DNA from: an archaeon
Lineage (GTDB): Archaea; Nanobdellota; Nanobdellia; Pacearchaeales; GW2011-AR1
Direction: 5' to 3'
Assembly (NCBI GenBank): GCA_027343665.1
Contig: DAHWKL010000002.1
Coordinates: forward strand, 173,386-237,385
DNA: 64,000 nt
This document shows positions 16,233-24,574 of this stretch, piece after piece. Under the pieces are notes generated by a model, which was given only the letters and a program-made list of their open reading frames with translations, ran no database searches and was not told the DNA's origin. The position numbers were made by a program, and so were the translations under genes. Within the stretch, counting starts at the first letter, position 1, and each line of letters starts with the position of its first letter.

Positions 16233-16365
16233 CTTCTCCCTCCAAAAATTTAGTGAGCGCGAATTCCAGGATATGAGACTTGTTCCTGAAAAATCCTCTT
16301 TTCAGTATTACTTCTATTCTTTTGACTTTCTCTTCGTCAACAGTTATGCTGAGTTTTTGTTTCAT
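16219..16365 (-). CDS. 48-residue ribbon-helix-helix regulator, first gene of the DGR operon
   Basis: This short frame starts at ATG 16363-16365. The sequence begins MKQKLSITVDEEKVKRIEVI and continues through FRNKSHILEFALTKFLEGE, the complete beta-alpha-alpha pattern of a CopG/Arc protein with the usual N-K-S-H turn between helices. Its stop overlaps the ATPase start by 14 bases, which implies translational coupling. An inverted repeat sits over its start region. It most likely represses the operon, limiting both diversification and target expression. Confidence 0.8.
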   Translation of the reverse strand: MKQKLSITVDEEKVKRIEVILKRGFFRNKSHILEFALTKFLEGEDGRA

Positions 16366-16428
16366 AGTATCTTTTGTTTTTTTATACTACTTTTTAGTTG
16401 TAAATAAGATAATATCCGGCTTTATAAA
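16365..16428 (-). promoter_or_regulatory. Promoter and probable operator of the DGR operon
   Basis: A TATA-like TTTATAAA lies at 16421-16428, placing a start site near 16397. Between it and the RHH start codon is an inverted repeat, TAGTAT (16365-16370) and ATACTA (16384-16389). An RHH dimer bound there would block transcription or early elongation. This rests on position and symmetry only. Confidence 0.45.
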
Positions 16429-16469
16429 TCTTTCGAATTAGTTATTACTTAATAATTACAAACAATTAA

Positions 16470-17909
16470 TTATTTCAAAAATTTCTTTATGGCGCTCATC
16501 GCTTCCTCGCCCGTTATCGCGCCCCTGAACTCTTTCATCACAAGACCCATGTAAGCGTTTGGTGAAAGACCGGGTTTTTCTTTCATTATGTTCATTATTT
16601 TCTCTTCGACATCTGCGAAATCTTTTTTCTCAAGCTTAACAGCTTCCTTCACAGGAACGCCTGAAAGAACTTTTTCCAGAACAATCTTGACATCTTTTTC
16701 CTGTATTTTCTCTTTGTATACAGACTCAAGGACGAAAATAAGGACATCCTTTGATAAGATTTTTTCCATTTCTTCTTGGGATTTCCCGCTTTTTTTCCCA
16801 AATTCCTTAGGGAAAGTTATAAGAAGTTTTGATATCAGCTGGGGATTTCCGCTTATTTCATAGAGCTCTTTATAATCTTCAAGTTTCCCCTCTTTTAAGA
16901 TCATCTTTACCATATCTTCTGAAAGCCCATGATTTTTCAATTCCCCTTCTATTTCACTCCTGAGTTTCGGAAGATTTTTCTTGACTTCATTGACAAAGTC
17001 TCTGGATATCTCTAAAAGAGGCAAGTCTGTTTCAGGATACATCCTTGCGGCTCCCGGCATAGGCCTAAGAAATTCTGTTGTTCCGTCAGGAAGAGCATTT
17101 CTGACTTCACTAAGGTTCTTCTTTCCTTTCTTCAGAGATTCCTGTTGTCTTTCCACTTCGAGTTCCAGACATTTCTCCATCATTTTAGGATCCTGGAATC
17201 CTTTTATTTCTACACGACTGGATCCTTTGACTGAAACATTAAGATCCTGCCTTATCGTTCCAATCCCTCTTCTGACTCTTGTGCTCCTCAAGATGTCACC
17301 AATTTTCAAAGCAGCTTCCTTTACTTGAGAAGGTGTCTTCAGATCCGGTCTTGTTGATATTTCAACTAAAGGTATTCCCAATCTGTCAAGCCTGTAAACA
17401 ACTTTAGTTTCATCTTTTTCCATGGGCCTGGCTGAATCCTCTTCAAGATATATAGAATCAATACCGACTTTCCCTTCTGAAGTCTCTATGAAACCATCTC
17501 TTGCTATCATTACTGTCCTTTGAAATCCAGAAGTATTGGATCCGTTCACGATAGTTTTCCTCATTATCTGAGAAAGCGGAACAATCCTGCAATTCATCAA
17601 AAGAGCAATCTCTAGAGCGATTCTAAGGGCGTCTTGATTTATCTCATGAGGGGGCTCTTCATCAAGCTCGACAAGACAAGTGGTGTCATAAGTTTGATAG
17701 AAATAATCTTTTCCGCTCTCTGCCTGGAATTTAGCGGCTTCATCGACTTCTCCCGATTCACCTGCAACAAAATGAAGTTTCCTTTTCACAACTTTCAAAG
17801 GTTCATCAGTCCTCAAGACCGAGGGGCATTCACAATAAAGTTTATGGGTGTCCAACTGCTGGTGAATTTCAAGCCCGGATTTGAATCCTATCTCCTTGTA
17901 GTTTATCAT
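16470..17909 (-). CDS. gatE: Glu-tRNA(Gln) amidotransferase subunit E, short form
   Basis: This 479-residue protein is the tRNA-binding kinase subunit of archaeal GatDE, which converts Glu-tRNA(Gln) to Gln-tRNA(Gln). It has GLEIHQQLDTHKLYCECPS, the conserved YLEEDSARP, and DGTTEFLRPMPGAARMYPET. Typical archaeal GatE is about 620 residues, with an AspRS-like (GAD) insertion before the last motif. Here the core continues directly from the ELEVERQQESL helix to that motif, so the insertion is absent. The C-terminal helical YqeY-like part is present. Its partner gatD lies 2.7 kb away on the same strand. It is just upstream of the DGR operon. Confidence 0.92.
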   Translation of the reverse strand: MINYKEIGFKSGLEIHQQLDTHKLYCECPSVLRTDEPLKVVKRKLHFVAGESGEVDEAAKFQAESGKDYFYQTYDTTCLVELDEEPPHEINQDALRIALEIALLMNCRIVPLSQIMRKTIVNGSNTSGFQRTVMIARDGFIETSEGKVGIDSIYLEEDSARPMEKDETKVVYRLDRLGIPLVEISTRPDLKTPSQVKEAALKIGDILRSTRVRRGIGTIRQDLNVSVKGSSRVEIKGFQDPKMMEKCLELEVERQQESLKKGKKNLSEVRNALPDGTTEFLRPMPGAARMYPETDLPLLEISRDFVNEVKKNLPKLRSEIEGELKNHGLSEDMVKMILKEGKLEDYKELYEISGNPQLISKLLITFPKEFGKKSGKSQEEMEKILSKDVLIFVLESVYKEKIQEKDVKIVLEKVLSGVPVKEAVKLEKKDFADVEEKIMNIMKEKPGLSPNAYMGLVMKEFRGAITGEEAMSAIKKFLK

Positions 17910-17943
17910 TAAGGAAAAAGCAAGTGCCCGTTTATTAAACTTA

Positions 17944-18474
17944 TTAATGAAAATCCTTGCATTGAACCCAATTGTAAATCATTGAATCAAACATCTGTTT
18001 AGAGACCTCAAAAAGAGGTTTTTTTCTTAGAAGAACGGCATCATAAAGTATTTCAGCGATTGTCTCTCTTCTTGAAACCAAATCGGCAGTCAAGACTTTT
18101 GAATTGGAAGGCCATTTAATTTTATCGAATTTTTCTCCGCCAACACAAGAATCAAGGATTACACATTTTTTACCATGAAATCTGGAAAGGTCCTTGGAGA
18201 GGTCTTCTATTTGGTAATGCTGCCCTACACCATTCCACATAGTTGACTTATTCGGATTAGAATGCCCCCAAAAATAAAAGATCACATTGGAATCTTCTTT
18301 TTGAACTTCCAATTCGGTTTTCAAGCCATCCAATCCCGCAATTTTTGGACGATATCCTTCTTTTGCGGCTATTGATTTCATGATATCTAAATCCCTTCTC
18401 ATGTCCAAATTGAATTTTTCATAATCTTCCCCGACATTTGGAACTCCTTTGACTAAATATGCAATATTTTCCAT
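17944..18474 (-). CDS. Caspase-like (clan CD) cysteine peptidase candidate
   Basis: This is a 176-residue protein with a hydrophobic strand ending in a Gly-His pair (VIFYFWGHS, His71) and a second strand ending in Asp-x-Cys (CVILDSCVGG, Cys110). That order and spacing is the catalytic dyad of caspase/metacaspase-fold peptidases. The N-terminal LVKGVPNVGEDYEKF resembles the opening strand and loop of the fold. No signal peptide or extra domain is present, so it is a minimal, cytoplasmic form. It lies 35 bases upstream of gatE on the same strand. Its substrate and regulation are unknown. Similar folds act in cell-death and defence pathways. Confidence 0.65.
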   Translation of the reverse strand: MENIAYLVKGVPNVGEDYEKFNLDMRRDLDIMKSIAAKEGYRPKIAGLDGLKTELEVQKEDSNVIFYFWGHSNPNKSTMWNGVGQHYQIEDLSKDLSRFHGKKCVILDSCVGGEKFDKIKWPSNSKVLTADLVSRRETIAEILYDAVLLRKKPLFEVSKQMFDSMIYNWVQCKDFH

Positions 18475-18608
18475 ATTAAAACCAGAATATTCTTATATAT
18501 AAATCTTCCTCTTGTAATCACTGACCAAAGACAACTAAATTAAAAAATATTTTATTTCCAGCATGTTGGGAGAAGAGAATTTATAACTAAAAAAATTCAT
18601 TATAATTC

Positions 18609-19943
18609 ATGCCAAAAAAAGAGGAGAATAAGGTTACTCTTGAAGCTGCACTTGGAAGAACAAAAATAAAAAAATCTCCGAAACAAAAGGTAAAAAAATT
18701 ATTCAACAGCTTAGGCCCGGGTTTTATAACAGGAGCTTCAGATGATGACCCTTCAGGAATCCAAACTTATTCTCAGACGGGAGCACAATTCGGCTACGGC
18801 CAACTTTGGGCAGCACTTTTCTCTTTCCCTTTCATGGCTGCAATCCAGGAGATGTGCGGAAGAATTGGACTTGTCACGGGAAGAGGCCTTGCAGGTGTTA
18901 TAAAGAAGAATTATTCGAAAAAAATATTATATTTCTCTGTTATCATACTTCTTATTGCAAACACCATAAACATAGGAGCAGATCTTGGTGCAATGGCTTC
19001 ATCAGGCCAACTTGTTTTTGGGATAAACTTCATCTATTGGCTCCTAGGCATAACTGTAATAACATTGACTCTTGAAATTTTTGTCTCTTACAAGACTTAT
19101 GCAAAGATACTGAAATATTTTGCATTCACACTCCTTTCATATGTTATTGTAGCTTTCATAGTGAATCAGAATTGGCTCCAGATATTAATATCGACTTTCG
19201 TTCCTAGTTTCTCATTTTCAAAAGAATATCTCCTTAATATTGTTGCAATTTTGGGAACCACAATATCCCCTTATTTATTTTTCTGGCAGGCCAATGAAGA
19301 AGTTGAAGAGGAAGTCGAAAAAAGAGAACTCAAAAGTATGGGTGCTGGCATCCCTAAATTTAAGAAAAGGGATATAAACGATTTAAAAACCGACACCATA
19401 AGCGGAATGTTCTTTTCAAATTTAATAATGTTTTTTATAATAATTGCAACCGCTTCAACTCTTGGAATCCACGGGATAATGAATATTCAGACAGCAGATC
19501 AGGCAGCACAGGCATTGAAGCCTATTGCAGGAGATTTTGCTTATTTGCTTTTCGCACTTGGCATAATCGGAACAGGACTTCTTGCCGTCCCTGTTCTTGC
19601 AGGTTCAGCATCATATGCACTTTCAGAATCTTTCAGTATGAAAGAAGGGCTTTACAAGAAATTCAGGCAAGCTCATGGATTTTACGGAGTCATAACTATT
19701 GCAACAATGATCGGGCTTGTTGTAAATTTTATAGGCATTCCACCATTCAGGATGCTTTATTATACTGCAGTTCTGAATGGGATAGCAGCGCCCCCTCTTA
19801 TGTTCATAATAATGAAGATCTCGAATAATAGGAAAATACTCGGAAAGTATACAAATAGAAAAGTCTCAAACATCCTCGGATGGACAATAACAACAATAAT
19901 GTCCCTGTGTGCTATAGCACTTTTAGTGAGCTTGCTCTTGTAA
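18609..19943 (+). CDS. NRAMP-family divalent metal transporter
   Basis: This 444-residue membrane protein has about eleven hydrophobic segments after a basic 30-residue N-terminus. The first segment carries GPGFITGASDDDPSGI, the metal-binding helix 1 motif of NRAMP proteins (Asp-Pro-Ser/Gly). In helix 6 the usual MPH triplet is replaced by ISPYLFFWQ, as in NRAMP-related transporters whose substrate may be Mg or another divalent ion. It is probably driven by protons. It stands alone between opposite-strand neighbours. Confidence 0.88.
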   Translation: MPKKEENKVTLEAALGRTKIKKSPKQKVKKLFNSLGPGFITGASDDDPSGIQTYSQTGAQFGYGQLWAALFSFPFMAAIQEMCGRIGLVTGRGLAGVIKKNYSKKILYFSVIILLIANTINIGADLGAMASSGQLVFGINFIYWLLGITVITLTLEIFVSYKTYAKILKYFAFTLLSYVIVAFIVNQNWLQILISTFVPSFSFSKEYLLNIVAILGTTISPYLFFWQANEEVEEEVEKRELKSMGAGIPKFKKRDINDLKTDTISGMFFSNLIMFFIIIATASTLGIHGIMNIQTADQAAQALKPIAGDFAYLLFALGIIGTGLLAVPVLAGSASYALSESFSMKEGLYKKFRQAHGFYGVITIATMIGLVVNFIGIPPFRMLYYTAVLNGIAAPPLMFIIMKISNNRKILGKYTNRKVSNILGWTITTIMSLCAIALLVSLLL

Positions 19944-19969
19944 AATAAGAGTAGATAGAAATTACAAAG

Positions 19970-20593
19970 TTATTTTCTCTCAAAGAATTTCCACACTTCA
20001 AAAACATCTTCACCAAACATTTTTGACGGCACCGGAAGGATTATTCTTTTCTCACTGAAAATTCCAGATTGAACATCTTCTATACTCTCAAGTGTCTGAT
20101 AGCTTCTTATCCCGCCTGTTTCTTCAATTGGATTTTTATCTTTTTTTGAAGAATAAAAGAAACCGCTCACAAGCCCTGCCATTATCGAAGGAACCTCATT
20201 GAAAACTTTTTCATAAAAGGTATAATTGTTAAAAGTTGGGGCTGTAATTTCGGAGGAGAAAAGACTCACAAAAGCTGAAGGTTTGAATCTGTGCAACAAT
20301 TCTCTCAGGTTTCTTACACTACGATAATCTGCTTTCAGGAGCTTTATCATAACGGCCGTACGTTCATTGGCATTCGTATCAATTCCCAAGTAACCGTAAG
20401 GCTTCGGGATCCTGAAATGGTAGAGCTCATTGGATTGTCCACACCCAAAATCAATCACACTATTAAAATTTTTATCTGAAGTTGTTATAGCTAAAACAGA
20501 ATCATGAGCTTTCCTAACCGACGGTTCCAGGAGATAATCCTCGTACTGCTTGTAGAAATCATTGTTATATGCCATATGAAATTCAAAAATCAA
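19970..20593 (-). CDS. SAM-dependent methyltransferase-like protein
   Basis: This is a protein of about 200 residues with a class I methyltransferase motif I, NSVIDFGCGQSNE (residues ~43-55), followed by GYLGIDTNANE, the expected acidic end of strand 2. No substrate-specific motif is recognised. The start may be the Met at residue 7 (MAYNND). It follows the gatD gene by 25 bases on the same strand and could be cotranscribed. Confidence 0.65.
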   Translation of the reverse strand: MIFEFHMAYNNDFYKQYEDYLLEPSVRKAHDSVLAITTSDKNFNSVIDFGCGQSNELYHFRIPKPYGYLGIDTNANERTAVMIKLLKADYRSVRNLRELLHRFKPSAFVSLFSSEITAPTFNNYTFYEKVFNEVPSIMAGLVSGFFYSSKKDKNPIEETGGIRSYQTLESIEDVQSGIFSEKRIILPVPSKMFGEDVFEVWKFFERK

Positions 20594-20618
20594 AGATTTA
20601 TAAAAATTTATATGATCC

Positions 20619-21896
20619 TTACTCTACCAGTCTCTTATTCAATTCACCTGCGAAATTTTCGAGCATTTTTTCTTTCACAGTCGCCGGAGATGAAGCCCAT
20701 TCATTATGCCCAAGAACCCAACCAAGTTTTACATAAGCAGTCTCAGGAAGCATATCTTCAAGGTAGATTATTCCTGTATCAAGGAGTTCTCTTCCATTTG
20801 TATAAACAAGAGGATCAAGTCTTCCATATATAGTTTGCGGAGCAGCACATATTATGAGACCTTTTTTCTGGACTTCAGCAAGTTTTTTTGTCCAACCTTT
20901 TCTCGCTCTTGAAGTGGGAGCATGCCCAAGCCCAGACAATTCCAAAACAATTCCCTTGTATCCTTTATCAAGATAATAATCCAGTATTTCCGGATCTTGC
21001 CCGGGATAAACCTGAACCAAAGCAACTTTCTCTTCAAATTTTGTATCCGTTTCGACTTTATCCTTGTTTCTCATTCGATGAGAAGAGACCTTTTGGAGTT
21101 TGTCAGGAAATATCTTGGCGTAAGGTTCCGCATTTATTATCCTGAAGGCATCTCTTCTTGAGGAATGCATCTTTCTCACTTTAGTTCCCGGCATTGCATA
21201 ACAGAAATCATCATTTGTTGTCGCGTGACCGACAAGCATCACTTCAGCCATATCCGAAATCGCTGCAAGGGCAGATGCCTGAAGATTCAAATTAGCATCA
21301 GAACTTCCCCTGTCTATGCTTCTCTGGGAATAAGTCAAAACAACAGGTTTATTCAAATTCCTAAGGAAAAAAGACAATGCCGCTGAAGTGTAATGCAAAA
21401 AATCAGTTCCGTGGGTGATAATAAGTCCGTTTATTGAAGGGTCATTCAAAATTTCCGCCGCAACCTTGGCTATTTTCTGCCAATCCTTGTAATCCATGTC
21501 TTCAGACGCTTTCATAAAAGGCACTTCAACTTTTTTCACATTGACTTTTTTAAAAAATTCGGGATAAAACCTGAAAAGCATATCCGGCGAAGTGAGCCAG
21601 TCAACACCGCCTTTCTGAGGATTCAGTCTTGCAGCGATAGTCCCTCCGGTAATTATCATAGCAACGTCGGGCTTTCCATCTGAACTTCCAAGCGTGAACT
21701 CTTTTTTCTCTTCATTTATTTTTTTCACAAGTTTAATCTTCAGGACATCTTTTTTGTTAAATCCTATATCATAACCATTCTCGAGTTTTAATAGGAAAGT
21801 TCCCGCTTTGGGACTCGGCAGAAGCGTTCCTTCATAAGTTTCTTTTCCCATTTCCACCTCAACAATATTCCCAAAATTATCCTCTATTTCCATCAA
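20619..21896 (-). CDS. gatD: Glu-tRNA(Gln) amidotransferase subunit D
   Basis: This 425-residue protein is the glutaminase subunit of GatDE. It has an N-terminal beta-barrel domain of ~75 residues (ETYEGTLLPSPKAGTFLLKL) that distinguishes it from plain asparaginases. The asparaginase fold follows, with catalytic threonines in IITGGTIAARLNP and IITHGTDFLHYTSAA. The conserved GLGHAPTSRARKGW and LPETAYVKLGWVLGH are typical of GatD. It supplies ammonia to GatE, which lies downstream on the same strand at 16470-17909 but is not adjacent. Confidence 0.95.
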   Translation of the reverse strand: MMEIEDNFGNIVEVEMGKETYEGTLLPSPKAGTFLLKLENGYDIGFNKKDVLKIKLVKKINEEKKEFTLGSSDGKPDVAMIITGGTIAARLNPQKGGVDWLTSPDMLFRFYPEFFKKVNVKKVEVPFMKASEDMDYKDWQKIAKVAAEILNDPSINGLIITHGTDFLHYTSAALSFFLRNLNKPVVLTYSQRSIDRGSSDANLNLQASALAAISDMAEVMLVGHATTNDDFCYAMPGTKVRKMHSSRRDAFRIINAEPYAKIFPDKLQKVSSHRMRNKDKVETDTKFEEKVALVQVYPGQDPEILDYYLDKGYKGIVLELSGLGHAPTSRARKGWTKKLAEVQKKGLIICAAPQTIYGRLDPLVYTNGRELLDTGIIYLEDMLPETAYVKLGWVLGHNEWASSPATVKEKMLENFAGELNKRLVE

Positions 21897-21932
21897 AAAT
21901 TAAAACCTTGCAGGGTTAAAAAGATTTGGGAA

Positions 21933-22268
21933 TTAAAGTTCAATTAATATCATGCTTAAGACGCCCAATCCTATCCCAATTTTATTAACTAAAGATAGTT
22001 TATCACCGAAGTACAAAACCCCAACAAGAGCGATGATCACAAGATTTAAAATAGTGAAAATAGAAATTGCTTTGGATAAGTATTCGTATTTCAATGAAAA
22101 AACCTAAAAAAAAACAGTTCCTACAATGTAAAGAAATATTCTCATATAAAAAAGAATATTTTTCCCGTTGATAGACCATTCTTTGAAGAAAATATCTCCT
22201 GCAATTTCAAGAAGAACTGCAAAAATAACTGAGCCGAAAAATAGTATTTTTATAGTCATAGGATTCAT
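21933..22268 (-). pseudogene. SMR-family (EmrE-like) transporter, frameshifted
   Basis: An ATG at 22266-22268 opens a frame with TM1 containing the conserved membrane glutamate (FAVLLEIAGDIFFKEW), then TM2 (RIFLYIVGTVFFLGF). The reading then has to shift by one base in a T6 run to continue as SLKYEYLSKAISIFTILNLV and a final TM to the stop at 21933. Rejoined it gives about 111 residues and four membrane segments, the normal size of a small multidrug resistance protein. The defect may be a real pseudogene or a homopolymer error. Confidence 0.7.
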
Positions 22269-22313
22269 ACATGGAAGAGATGATTATAATTATTAAAGAT
22301 TATTAAAATATGC

Positions 22314-23456
22314 TTACAGTCCGATAATTCCGATTAGAAATTCCCAAAAAACTCCGATTATAAAAACAAACGAAATGGAAATTATTATGAACCAGTTTAT
22401 AGTAACGGAATATTCAGGTTTTAGTTCACCTTTTCCTTTTGCACCTCTTATTATAAAAAGGCTCAGGATGCTGATTATACCCCCTGAGACAATCCCGCCT
22501 ATCGAAAGTATCTTTGTAAATGAAAAGAAACTGAAGAAACTTATAAAAATATAAATTAAGATTGGAACTGCTGAAACTAAAACCCAAGATTTGAATTTCT
22601 TGAACCTGTCATCAAGTTCAAAATTTTCTTCAAGAGCATTCCCAAGAGAAAAATGGGCGCTGAACATCGTGAATATACCCAAAGTTACGAAGATTGATCC
22701 CAAGGCGAACGTCGCTATCTCGGGGGCATCCCTTCCGGTTATACCAATAACAATGAATGTAAATATCAAGTATATAACAAAAGACACGAGTGAGCCGGAG
22801 ATTATTACTTTTTTCATCAGACTTTTGTCTTTCCTTAGCACAAGCGAAATTTCAGGTATCGCTTGAGCAGATTCAAGAGCAAAAAGAACAATCCCAAAAG
22901 GAAGAAGTGCATTAGAAAAATTAAAATAAGTAAAATTCGAATAATCAACCTTTCCAACAAAAAAAATGAATATCAACGAAACTAAGAGTAGTACAATCAT
23001 CACACCGTATTTTTCATATTTTTTAAGTGCCCTCGTGCCTTTCCAGAGTAAAGAAGACATGAAGATTCCAAAAGCTACTCCGAAAAAGATCCCATAAGAG
23101 GCACTTCCGGTTACAAGAAAACTAAAACTGTCCCCCACACCTTTTAGATAAGCGACAATCGCGGCATAGATGCCAAAAACAAGAGCAAAATCCATCCATT
23201 TTTCAGCCCATTTTCCGACGTATTTTCTGGCGTATCCGGAAAGCTGATGTTTTTCTTTTGTCCTTAGGACAACTTCCCCGATATAGAGATTTATCAGCAA
23301 GATTATCCCTCCTAAAAAGACAAGATAAAATAATGTTATGAAAAAACCGGAAAGTGAAGTTATATGGGGAATCCCGAGAATTCCTGCACCGACACATGTC
23401 CCGACAAGGATCGCTGACGCTGAAAGATATTTTCTTGTTTTCGGATCCATATTCAC
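22314..23456 (-). CDS. Amino-acid permease (AAAP/APC superfamily)
   Basis: This is a 380-residue membrane protein with about eleven hydrophobic segments. The first holds VGTCVGAGILGIPHI, the glycine-rich unwound helix 1 motif that binds the amino-acid backbone in APC-type carriers. The fifth to sixth region contains LFALESAQAIPEI. It resembles aromatic amino-acid permeases of the AAAP branch; the exact substrate is not predictable. It ends 46 bases from the start of the SMR pseudogene on the same strand, and lies next to tRNA-Arg. Confidence 0.82.
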   Translation of the reverse strand: MNMDPKTRKYLSASAILVGTCVGAGILGIPHITSLSGFFITLFYLVFLGGIILLINLYIGEVVLRTKEKHQLSGYARKYVGKWAEKWMDFALVFGIYAAIVAYLKGVGDSFSFLVTGSASYGIFFGVAFGIFMSSLLWKGTRALKKYEKYGVMIVLLLVSLIFIFFVGKVDYSNFTYFNFSNALLPFGIVLFALESAQAIPEISLVLRKDKSLMKKVIISGSLVSFVIYLIFTFIVIGITGRDAPEIATFALGSIFVTLGIFTMFSAHFSLGNALEENFELDDRFKKFKSWVLVSAVPILIYIFISFFSFFSFTKILSIGGIVSGGIISILSLFIIRGAKGKGELKPEYSVTINWFIIISISFVFIIGVFWEFLIGIIGL

Positions 23457-23461
23457 CTCTA

Positions 23462-23534
23462 CGAGCCTACTAGGAATCGAACCTAGATCTTCGGGGCCGA
23501 AACCCGATATTCTGATCCATTAAACTATAGGCCC
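23462..23534 (-). tRNA. tRNA-Arg (anticodon UCG)
   Basis: This 73-nt cloverleaf has acceptor GGGCCTA/TAGGCTC (one G-U), anticodon stem TCGGG/CCCGA around loop TTTCGGC, and T arm CTAGG-TTCGATT-CCTAG. The discriminator is G. CCA is not encoded and there is no intron. The D stem is weak with wobble pairs. Confidence 0.95.
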
Positions 23535-23560
23535 TTTTCTCATTTTGTCTGCCCACAGTT

Positions 23561-23583
23561 TTCAGAAGTTGCTTCCTTCTGAA
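23561..23583. terminator. 8-bp inverted repeat between tRNA-Arg and the protease gene
   Basis: TTCAGAAG and CTTCTGAA pair perfectly around a seven-base loop. It lies between divergent genes, so it is either a regulatory element of the protease promoter or a processing signal. Weak evidence. Confidence 0.3.
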
Positions 23584-23652
23584 CTATGAGCCATTTTCTG
23601 ATTAAATAAAATGCTCGGGTAGATTTAAATAATTTGAGATTTTGATAAGAAA

Positions 23653-24534
23653 ATGAAAAGGCATCATAAGATAATTTTAGGGGGATTTTCAACACTTATA
23701 ATAGTTTCAATAATTGTCATAGCGATACTCCTTAATGGAATTATAATAAAGCAAAATATAGAAAATGCGGCACTTAGCCAGCAGGTTTCGGAGTTACAAA
23801 GCAGCACAAATGGGAAAATAAATGAACTCGCTACAAGCCTCATTGAAACAAAACAATCATTGAATAATCAGCTTGAAGGGATAAATCAGAATTTGAATTC
23901 AACAAATACAAAGCTAAGTGAACTGAAAGTTCAGTCAGGATCAGATTTTTCTGGTATAATAAAAGAAGACCTTGGTTCTATTGTAATAATTAGGACATTG
24001 ACAGAACAGGGTTCAGGATTCTTTATTGCAAACGGTTATGTTGTGACAAATGAACATGTCATAGCGTCTCCAAACGGAAATGTGTCTGAAGTCATTCAGG
24101 TCGTTACAAGCGATAATAGAGTACATACAGGAACATTAATCGGTTATATAAAAGATCTTGACATAGCCCTTATAAAAACCGATGGTGGATATAGCTCTCT
24201 GAAACTCCAGAATTCAAGTGCGGTAAATGTAGGGGAAAAAGTTGTGGCAATAGGAACTCCTGAAGGATTAAGCTTCTCGGCTACGGACGGAATCGTGTCA
24301 GCAATCGGAAGAACAATCCCCGGAACAGTCGGGACTTATATCCAAACAAATGCTCAGCTTAACCCCGGAAACTCTGGAGGGCCATTAATTGACGAGAATG
24401 GCGAAGTTGTGGGGATGAATAATTTCAAGCTTAACAATTCAGAAGGCATAGGATTCGCCCTTGAGTCTGATAAAATAAAATTAGGGGTAAACACTATAAG
24501 CCAAGAACTTATGAATGAGACTCTAATAAGTTAA
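23653..24534 (+). CDS. Membrane-anchored trypsin-like serine protease (HtrA-like, no PDZ)
   Basis: This is a 293-residue protein. An N-terminal membrane anchor (residues ~7-32) is followed by a coiled-coil stretch (~38-92), then a chymotrypsin-fold domain. The catalytic triad is His in VTNEHVI, Asp in DLDIALIK and Ser in NPGNSGGPL. This matches DegP/HtrA-type proteases, but no PDZ domain follows. It probably faces outside the cell and cuts misfolded or foreign proteins. The coiled coil may drive oligomerisation. Confidence 0.9.
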   Translation: MKRHHKIILGGFSTLIIVSIIVIAILLNGIIIKQNIENAALSQQVSELQSSTNGKINELATSLIETKQSLNNQLEGINQNLNSTNTKLSELKVQSGSDFSGIIKEDLGSIVIIRTLTEQGSGFFIANGYVVTNEHVIASPNGNVSEVIQVVTSDNRVHTGTLIGYIKDLDIALIKTDGGYSSLKLQNSSAVNVGEKVVAIGTPEGLSFSATDGIVSAIGRTIPGTVGTYIQTNAQLNPGNSGGPLIDENGEVVGMNNFKLNNSEGIGFALESDKIKLGVNTISQELMNETLIS

Positions 24535-24574
24535 CAACTAAATTAATTTAAATCAATAAAATTTCAGATTAAAC

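Noticed and set aside
20291-20479. Short + strand frame opposite the methyltransferase-like gene
   Set aside because: Antisense shadow without promoter, RBS or domain.
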